A stretch of DNA of 64,000 bases from contig JAADJZ010000010.1 in assembly GCA_011032825.1 (NCBI GenBank), positions 620,001 through 684,000 on the forward strand. Direction: 5' to 3'. This stretch comes from Massariosphaeria phaeospora (lineage: Eukaryota; Ascomycota; Dothideomycetes; Pleosporales). Positions 56,400-64,000 of this stretch are shown here, one piece after another (within the stretch, counting starts at the first letter, position 1; the number at the start of each line of letters is the position of its first letter). The translations under genes were made by a program, and so were the position numbers. The notes under the pieces are model-generated. The model was not told the DNA's origin, did not search any database, and saw only the letters and a program-made list of their open reading frames with translations.

Positions 56400-59300
56400 C
56401 TGTTCTACTATGCTATGCTAGTTCTTTTTGTGCTTTGCATTAAAAGTGCTTTTTTGTATAAAAGTAAGTTAACTTTAATTTTTGTCGTGTCGTAGCTTTC
56501 TTTTGTATTTTTTTAAGTTTTTGAGTTTAACTATGCCTAAAGCTTCTCTTTTTTCTGTTGCTTTAGTAGGCAAATTAACTTGTTGTTGTTACAAATAAAT
56601 TGCTTAGATCTGCAAACGTAGTTGTAAAATGCTAAATCTTTGTAGTTGTTGCTTAGAAAAGAGTTTTTAGTGCCTCGTAGAAGCATTGTCTAAGAAGTGT
56701 GCTAAGTGTTTAAGCTCTAGTGCTTTTTGTAAGCTTGCGCTGTTTTTTAAAAAGTAAGCTGCGCTTTAGCAAAAGCGACGCAACCTGCGCTATTAGCTTT
56801 TTGTAGTAAAAAGTCAAGCTACTGCACTTCGTGCTAAGCTTTCTGCTATAAAGATAAAAAAGCATGTCCGTTTATCTTAAAAGTAGATTGCAATTAAAGA
56901 GTTGAAATAGGCTAACTGCGAAGTTGCGCTTTCTAAAGCTTCTACGAGTTCTAAGAGTATAGTTTCTACTAATAGTCTTGCACTACCGCTACTCGAAACT
57001 TTTTTAACTAACTTAGGCTAGTTACAGACTAACTCTTCTCTACTTGCTTTTTTTTCTTTTAATTTTTTTGCTTTTCTAGAGAACTTGGATTCTTTGCCTC
57101 TAGATTTCGCTAGTAATATGTCCGCACTAGTTCCTTGCAGTTCGTAAGATTTCGTATTAGTAAGCTAGCGAATAAGTATAGGTTGAGTTAAAGTTGAGTT
57201 AGATCCGCACGGACTAGAAAACGAAAATTAAAATCTTTACTTTTTAATATCTTACCTAATACTATAGATATACTAATGCAAATTTAACACGTGCTGCAAA
57301 TATATAAACACAATTATATGTAAAATTATTAGAGAATTCTACCTAGTCTAGAGTATATTTCATTTATCTTTTATAGATTTAATAAATAAAAAGCTATATT
57401 AAAAAAGCTAGACTAGCTAGAATTCTCTAATAATTTTATATATAATTGTGTTTATATATCTGCAGCACGTGTTAAATTTGCATTAGTATGTCTATAGTAT
57501 TAGGTAAGATATTAAAAAGTAAAGATTTTGATTTTCGTTTTCTAGTCCGTGCGGATCTGACTTAACTTTAACCTAACCTATACCTATTCGCTAGCTTACG
57601 TATTAATTTCTATGTATTCTAGCTCTTTGGCTATTCTTGCTATTTGACTATGTATTTCTACTAACGTCTAAACTTCTGTAGGTCTTTAACTTTCTCGACT
57701 TCGTACTCTTCGTTTTTAAGTTTAATATTAGTTGCTACTTCGGCGTCTAGTAGTGCTAGTTTAAAAAATAATTTGTAAAAAACTAGATGTATGCGCATGC
57801 TTGTAGGTAGCTGTAGTTTAAATAATACAAGTTCTTTAACCTCTAGAATTTTAAATAGTTTTATTTGAAAGTTGTTTAATTTGTTGCATAGTTGTTTAGT
57901 TTTTAGGTTTTTTTGTAAAAGAAAAACTTTATTTCTCTCTTTAAAAGTTAGTTCCTTAAGCTTTTTTTTGTTTGCTAACTTAGCTATTGTAAAGTTCTTT
58001 TAAGCGATTTGTTAGCTTAATTTGTCGTATAATTCTTGCATTCTAAAAGCTTTGTCGTTTGCTGCTAGCAAAATGCTTTTAATATTCTTTAGATTTTAAT
58101 AAGCTACTAGCTTATATCTATAGTTTGCGTAGTATAGCAAGTGTTCTATCGTTGTGAACTTTATGCTGTTGTATGCTAATTGTGCTGTTAGCAAAAGTTT
58201 AACTTAGTTGTTTTGCAGCTTGTTAGTGTACATTCGTAGGTACTATTTTAGCGTTTAGTTTGTTTATTCTGTCTAGCTGTTTGTTTGCGAGTAAAAGCTA
58301 GTTAATAGCTTTTTTGCAACTCTTAACTAGGCTAAGAACGTATTCTAAAACTTAAATGTAAACAGTTTGTTTTTGTTTGTAATAAACTATTTTAGCAATT
58401 TGTAATTAGCAACGAGTGTTTTTGTAACTTCGTAAGCTATTTTTTCTGCTGTAATTAACTTTTCTGTTAGTACAAAATGTAATTTTTTAGTTAATTAATC
58501 TACGATTACCAAGATCGAGTCGCATAGCCGTGCTAATTTAGGTTTTAACAATTTTAAAAGCTTTACTATAAAGTTTATTGTAACGCTAATTTATAAGCGT
58601 GCGAGTAGTTCTAGCAGTTAAAGTAATTCGTAAAGCTTATGTTTTTTAAGTTTGTTTTTTAAACAATCTAAATAGTTGCCTATTGCTTTCTAAACTATGT
58701 TTTGTACATAGAGTATTAAGTACTCGTTTAAAATTTGTTAAACTATTTTGTTAATTTCTAGGTGTTTGTATGCTTGTAAAGTATGTAATTTTTAAATAAG
58801 CTATATAGCTTAAGTGTCGTTTGTAACTATTTATTTTTGCTAGTCGTTTTTGCTCTATTTTTAGTGTATTCTTTCTTTAATGCTTGTAACTTTAGCTATT
58901 TTAGCTAATTGTAGTTAGTTGTATTTAAAGGTTTTATTTAAATTCTGTTGTAATACTAGGTTGTGCGTAACTAGTTTATTAGTTTTTGTAAAATCTAATT
59001 TTCAACTAAGCGCGTTTGCGGCTTTGTTGTTAGTTTCTTTGCAATAGTAAATCTTGATATTGTAATCTGCTATAAATTCAGCTTATTTAACTTGTTGTTA
59101 ATTTAATTTCTTAGTTGTAGTAAAGCTAGTAAAGTTCTAATAATCTAAGTACACTTGTACTTAATGCCTTGCTTTTTTTAGCTATGCTTTTTACTATTTA
59201 AAAGCGTTTATTATTGCTAATAGCTTTTTATTGTAAACGTCGTAGTTGAGTTCTGCTCTTAAAAACTTTCTAGAATAGTAAAACACTAGTTTTTATTTTC

Positions 59301-62300
59301 TATTGTTGCATTGTTATAAGAGTATTGCTCTTAATGCATAGTCTAAAGCATTAGTTTTTACTTAAGTTTTCTTTTCTAAGTCGTGCATTTGTAGCATTAG
59401 TGCCGTAGTAAATTTCTTTTTAAGTTCTTAAAAAGCCTATTTCTATGTTTTTGTTTATTTAAACTTTTTATTTTTTTTAGTAACTTCTAAGAGTAGTGTC
59501 GTAGTCTTAGAGTAATTTTTAATAAACTTTTAATAAAAGTTAGCAAATTCTAGAAAAGACTACACGTTTTTTACTATTTTAAGAGTTAGCTATTTTTATA
59601 TAGTTTAAATCTTTTTTAAGTCTATAAACACACTTTCTTTTAAAATAATAAATCTAAAATAGCTAGTTTCTGTAACGTAGAATTTACACTTTTTTAAGTA
59701 AAAAAGTAGCTAGTACTGCTTTATCTTTTGTAGCACTTTTTTAACATGTTTTTAATGTTCTTTAAGCGTTTTTTTAGAGTATATTAATACGTCGTTTAAG
59801 TACGCTGTAACAAAAATGTTTAAGTATTTGTATAGTACTTTGTTAATTAAGGCCTAAAACGTAGCTAAGGCATTAGTTAATTTAAATAGCATAACTTAGT
59901 ACTTATAGAGTTTATATCTAGTTTTAAAAGCTGTTATCTATTTGTGCTCTTTTGCAATTTTAATGCGATAGTATCTGTCTCGTACGTTAAGTTTTGTAAT
60001 TTATTTTACTTTTTAAAGTTAATTTATAAGCTTTTAAATAAGTAGTAGTAAGTATTAGTTTTTTTGTGTAACGTTGTTAAGATGTTAAAAATTTACGTAC
60101 AATTTTAATTTCTTGTTTTTCTTAAGTACGAACAATATTAGCGAAGCTATTAAGCTTTCGCTTAGTTGTATATATTCTTGTTAGATATTTCTTTAAATGT
60201 ATTTTTTTAATTTTTTTTGCTAGTTGTAAGTTAGAAGATACATTAGTCTTAGTCGCAGTTTTGTTTTTTCTTTAAGAATAATTTTATAATTTTATTTTTA
60301 ATAGTTTGCTAAGTTGTGTTTTTTGTTTTTTTTAAAAAAACTTTTAAACTTCGCTTAGTATTTAGTAAAAAAGTTTTTAAACTCTTTTTTTTATTTTTTA
60401 GAGAAGTTAGATTGTAGTTTGCTTGCTACTAGAAGCGCAACTCGTCGTATCTATATAACGCCTATTTGTTAAGAGTTTTTTTTACAAATTCTCGCGATTT
60501 TGTAAAGTAAAATTAAACTAATTCTTTTGTTCTTAGGTAAGTTTTAAATTGTTAATTTGTTTTATTGTACTACAGCAACTTTTTTTTTAAGCTTTTAACT
60601 GCGTATTGTTTCGTTTTTTTAATCTATGTTAGAGTTGTGTTTTTGTAGCTAGTCGTATCTAATATACATGTTAGAACTTTTAAAGTTTATAATATTAATA
60701 CACTATTAATGCCTAATGCTCGCAACTTTTAATTTAACTTTGTAAGTTTTTAAGTTGATTAAACTGTTTTTATATTTGAGTAGTTGTTTGTTAGCTAACA
60801 CTATTCGTATTAGTCAATTCTTAACTTAATAAAGTATCTTGTTTTTTTTTACTTATTTTTGGGAAACTAATGTTTAGGCAGCTTTGCTATTAAGTAGTGC
60901 AGTAAGCTCTTAGCCTACGACTTTTGCTTTTACTTTTATGTAATTTTGTTTTAGTTGCGTTTTTTGTACGCTTTGTACAGCTGTGCTAAAAGCACTTATA
61001 CTATTCTAACTATAAGTTTAGTAGCTTTCTAGTTTTTTTGCTAAAAAGGCTTTTGAGACTTGTTCTTTTAGAATGTTCTATTGTTCGTAGTATTTGCATT
61101 AGTTAATAAAACATTTTTATAGCTATAAGTGTTTGCTGTAGTTTTAATTCTTAAAATTCTATTCTATCGCGTATTTTTATAGCTAGTAGATTGCGCATTT
61201 TTAAGTGCAGAAAAGCTAGCGTGCTGCTTAGCACGTTTCGTAGTTTTCTATACATAATTTGTTGTTGCATTTTAGGTAGTTCTTGTTTTTTAGACTTATA
61301 AGCTACTATTCTGTAATATGCTTACTAAACTAGTGTGTTTGATACTTTTTGTTGTAATACTATACTTATACGCAGCTGCTGTCGTAGTTTTTAAACTAAT
61401 TATTGTAGTTATGTACGTAACATTTTGTTACTATACATTTGCTATCTTTAAGCAAAACGTGTAATAGTAACTTTAGCTACTGTTACGCAAGAATTCTATT
61501 GTTTGCGTAGTACATGCAGTTCTTTTTGTTGCACTAGTACTAAAGTAGGTTTTCGTAATTGTTCTAATTAGCGAACTTTATTTTCTTTTTTATTAGTTTT
61601 TGTTGTGCTATTGCTACTTTTGCAGCTTTCTATTTTTGTAGTTTTTTAATTTGCAGTTTTTTAAACTTTTAGTTGTAGTACTGTGCAATGTAAGTATTTC
61701 TATCGCACATCTAGCACTCGTAGTTTTAAAGTTAATTTGTAATTGCTTTTGCTTGTAGATAAGCGAGCTTGGCTTCTTAGCTTGCTTGTTTTTTTGTTAT
61801 CAAATTTTCAATCTTAACCTACTTGTTTTTTAGTTCTTTGTGGATTTTTGGATATAGTGTAGCTACTTGCTATAGTTAAACTATAGCAATAGTAGCAGCT
61901 TGCGCGCTTGCTACTTTTTGTAGTATTTCTAAGTAGTTTCTGCAAAAGTGTTTATTTTTACTATATTAAAAACATACTTTATTGTTGTAACGCTTTTAGC
62001 GTTTTTTTTTAGACAGCTTGTTTTTAGAGTTTTGCTTTGTTAAAGTAGCGTTTTTTTTGTTAAACTACTTTTGTAGTAGTTTGTTGTTTTAAACTCGTTT
62101 AACGCTATTAATGTCTATTAAGTCGTAGTAATAGGTTTTTTTAATCGTTGCTACTAGGCGTATGTAAAGTTTAATAGTAAACTTGCGTTTCTACTATTGT
62201 TGCTATAGTTAGTTGTTAATTTATACTGCAGTTTTAATTAACTCGTTAAGTTTTTTTAGTTTTTTGTTTTGACTAATCTTATTTTTTACGTATTTTTTTA

Positions 62301-62900
62301 ACTTTGCGTAGTAAAACTCGCATAAGCTGCGTTCTTTTACGTTGTCTACTTTAGCTTAAATTTTTTTAAATTTAATTGTGTACTTGCTAGCTAAGCTTTT
62401 TTACTTAAGTAGTTTAAGTTAGTTTATTGCTTGCTGCGTTTCGTTTACTTTGCTGTAAATTGTATAAAGTTTTTGCTTAAACAACTTTTAATTTTTAAAA
62501 ATGCGCTTTGTGTTTTGCTTTATTTTTTTTACGTTTTTTACGTGCGTAACGTAGTTTTTAGCGTATAGCTAAAACTATTTTGCTACGTTGTTTTTTATGT
62601 GCATTTTAGCTGCTAGAATCTTGTTTTAATCTATGTAAAAGCTGTTGCTATAATAACAGTAGTAAAAGTCTACGTTAGTAAAAAAAAGTTTTAAGTTTTT
62701 TTTTTCTTTGCTATATTTCTCTAGGGAAAGTGCTTTTGCTAACTTTTTTTTTATTTTACTTTAGAGCTTTGTAACTGCTGCTAATAGTTTTTAAATCTAT
62801 TTTACTTGCTGCTGTATTTAATTGGCTTGTTTTACTATTACAGTTGTTAAGTTCGTTGTAAGTGTAGTAACGCTGCTACTTGTTGTGCGTAAGCTCGTAA
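56400..62900 (-). pseudogene. Retrotransposon E gag-pol remnant
   Basis: Minus strand. Reverse transcriptase at about 59780-59990 reads TKLNVRDRYYRIKIAKEHK, FKTRYKLYKY, FKLTNALATF and TAYLNDVLIYSKKT, so the catalytic YLDD is now YLND. A possible Gag zinc knuckle (C-x-M-C) lies near 61700. Stops are dense. The block order fits Ty3/Gypsy and it is distinct in sequence from Gypsy-1 and F. The C-terminal end is interrupted by D6. Confidence 0.78.
57161..57598. mobile_element. hAT-type foldback element D6 (438 bp) inside retrotransposon E
   Basis: Perfect terminal sequence TAAGCTAGCG...CGCTAGCTTA, with flanking 8-bp repeats CGTATTAG (57153-57160) and CGTATTAA (57599-57606) that differ by one G-to-A. 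The two arms are inverted copies over about 200 bp and leave a short central loop. The GTTAAGTT-type subterminal repeats and CTAGCG ends tie it to the K/D hAT family. It is non-coding. Confidence 0.82.
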
Positions 62901-62943
62901 AAGTTGCTATATTATCTTAGTTTTAAACCTAGAGTAGTTAAAG

Positions 62944-63456
62944 TGTTATTAGAAGTGTTTTTTTACTAAAGGTTTTTTTTTATTGGACTTAGAAATTCTG
63001 CCTAAGAGATTGTTTTGTGTTCAAAAAGCGTAACGACAACGTAAAAAAACAATTTTAATTCTATTTTAAATAGAATAACAAAGTAACAATTTGTTGCCTA
63101 TAGATCTAATCTATGTATAAAATGTACTTAAAAGAGTTAACTACAAAAAATCTAAATTGTAAAAGAAATTCTGCTAATCTATATAGTTCTATAATTCTTT
63201 GCTAAAAGCGTTTTGCTTTACCTACTTAGTGTGCTTAGCCTAAGCACACTAAGCGCTTTAAGCGTAGTTTTACTTAGTTTGCTAAAACTAAGCGCTGTTT
63301 TACTTAGTTCGCTAAGACTAAGCGCTGTTACGTAACTACTAACTTAACTTTGCTTTGCGCGTTTTCGTACTTCTATCTTGCAAACTTACGAGTTTTAACA
63401 ACTTTTCTACGTTGTTGCTTAGTTTACGATACCTAGTATTATCTCTATTTGTAACA
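62944..63456 (-). repeat. Retrotransposon E, 5' LTR (right)
   Basis: 513 bp, TGTTATTAGAAGTG to GTAACA, followed by the TTTAG target duplication and resumed pogo A4 sequence. Confidence 0.88.
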
Positions 63457-64000
63457 TTTAGCTTTAGTAGCAAAAAGCAAACTACATCTAGTAGCTAGAG
63501 AATATAAAATAAATAAGCTAGCATGCAAAGCGTAAAAATCTTGTTTTTAAAGCAATAGTTTTTAAAATTCTAAAATTAGTAGCTTTTATAGCTGTTTAAA
63601 ATAAGTAGCTAATAACTTTCTACTTAACGCGCTTTTGTATGCGCGTTAAAATGCTTTAACTATTTAAAACTAAAAGCGTTGTTTGTCTAGCTATTTTTAA
63701 AAACTAAAAGCTTTTAATTGCTAGGTATAAAGTTTTTTTTGTACTATGCTAAAATGTAAACGCGCTTTTTGTAAATAATAAAAAGCGAAATCGCGTGCTC
63801 TGCAGCGCAAATGCTTTGAATAACTATTACTTACTTTCAATTGCCTAGCTAGATTAGATTAGGTTGAATACGTTTTTAAAAGCTTGTAACAACTTTTATA
63901 AACTTAATTACGCTTATTTAAAAGCTAGTTTTATTAAAGTTGTACACGTTATTCTTGTAAATGTTGTACTTAGCTTTGGTATCTCTAACAAGCTTAAACT

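Larger units (their letters stand above)
55854..63456 (-). mobile_element. Ty3/Gypsy retrotransposon E (7,603 bp) inside pogo A4
   Basis: Flanked by TTTAG at 55849-55853 and 63457-63461. Two 513-bp LTRs run TGTTATTAG to TTTGTAACA with intact TG...CA ends. The internal region reads on the minus strand. A polypurine tract (AAAGAGAAAGATAA on that strand) abuts the left LTR. It contains foldback element D6. Confidence 0.9.
18980..64000. other. AT-rich, RIP-like mutated transposon block
   Basis: From about 18980 to the window end the composition switches abruptly from about half GC to strongly AT-rich, with long A and T runs and dense TAG, CTA, TTA and TAA. Almost no ORF exceeds 75 codons, yet transposon proteins can be followed through frames littered with TAG/TAA stops and with D-to-N, H-to-Y and W/Q-to-stop changes. 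Differences between repeat copies are overwhelmingly transitions. This is the known outcome of repeat-induced point mutation, although the local context bias looks unusual (see findings). I found no intact host gene inside. Confidence 0.85.
55063..64000 (-). mobile_element. Pogo copy A4, split by retrotransposon E and cut by the window end
   Basis: Starts ACGTAATCTACTACTAAGTAG after TA (55061-55062), in A1 orientation. The first 791 bp run to 55853, retrotransposon E (55854-63456) interrupts, and the element resumes at 63462 and continues past the window. The part after E resembles B1 more than A1, so the copy is a mosaic or an intermediate subfamily. The transposase is on the minus strand and decayed. 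Confidence 0.78.

Noticed and set aside
18980..64000. Centromere or mitochondrial insertion as explanation of the AT-rich block
   Set aside because: Every large segment resolves into transposons with target duplications and transition-type decay; no satellite array and no mitochondrial gene was seen. Centromeric location cannot be excluded from sequence alone.

Overview
This window is fungal nuclear DNA. The genes have short introns (46 to 119 nt) with GTATGT, GTAAGT or GTACGT donors. One gene is an INO80-complex actin-related protein, and there are a Zn2Cys6 regulator and an NCS1 permease. About 45 kb is AT-rich sequence with the marks of repeat-induced point mutation (RIP). The best fit is a filamentous ascomycete, probably a dothideomycete such as Pleosporales; the class is inference.

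Region 1 (1-9742) is ordinary, well-preserved coding DNA. It opens with the 5' end of ARP8 on the minus strand, then a small inverted-repeat element. Next comes a compact nitrogen-catabolism cluster: a TamA/Dal81-like Zn2Cys6 transcription factor (minus), a seven-exon NCS1 permease (minus), and, divergent from the permease, a two-exon gene on the plus strand. That gene fuses an isochorismatase-fold amidohydrolase resembling biuret hydrolase to an allophanate-hydrolase-type amidase. Five GATA-factor motifs lie in the 698-bp shared promoter. Together they suggest uptake of a ureide or pyrimidine-like compound and its hydrolysis through allophanate to ammonia, under GATA and pathway-specific control.

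Region 2 (9743-18900) is gene-poor and moderately GC-rich. It holds one intron-containing tRNA gene with a Pol III terminator, a broken ORF of unknown function, and a roughly 3-kb dead NLR-like gene (alpha/beta hydrolase, NB-ARC, TPR). The NLR reading frame is intact except for introns, transition-type stop codons and one 8-nt deletion. A pogo-type transposase fragment and a decayed tandem duplication follow.

Region 3 (about 18980-64000) changes abruptly to AT-rich sequence. I see no living gene in it. It is a nested graveyard of TA-flanked pogo/Tc1-mariner elements of about 1.85 kb, three Ty3/Gypsy LTR retrotransposons with intact 5-bp target duplications, about 6-kb hAT elements (two of them forming a 2,359-bp-arm inverted repeat), and several short non-autonomous elements. 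Insertion order can be read from the interruptions: Gypsy-1 lies in pogo copy A2, Gypsy-F in hAT copy K3, Gypsy-E in pogo copy A4, and a foldback element lies in Gypsy-E.

All coordinates were worked out by reading the sequence. Intron boundaries rest on splice motifs and on frame continuity; no alignments or searches were run.
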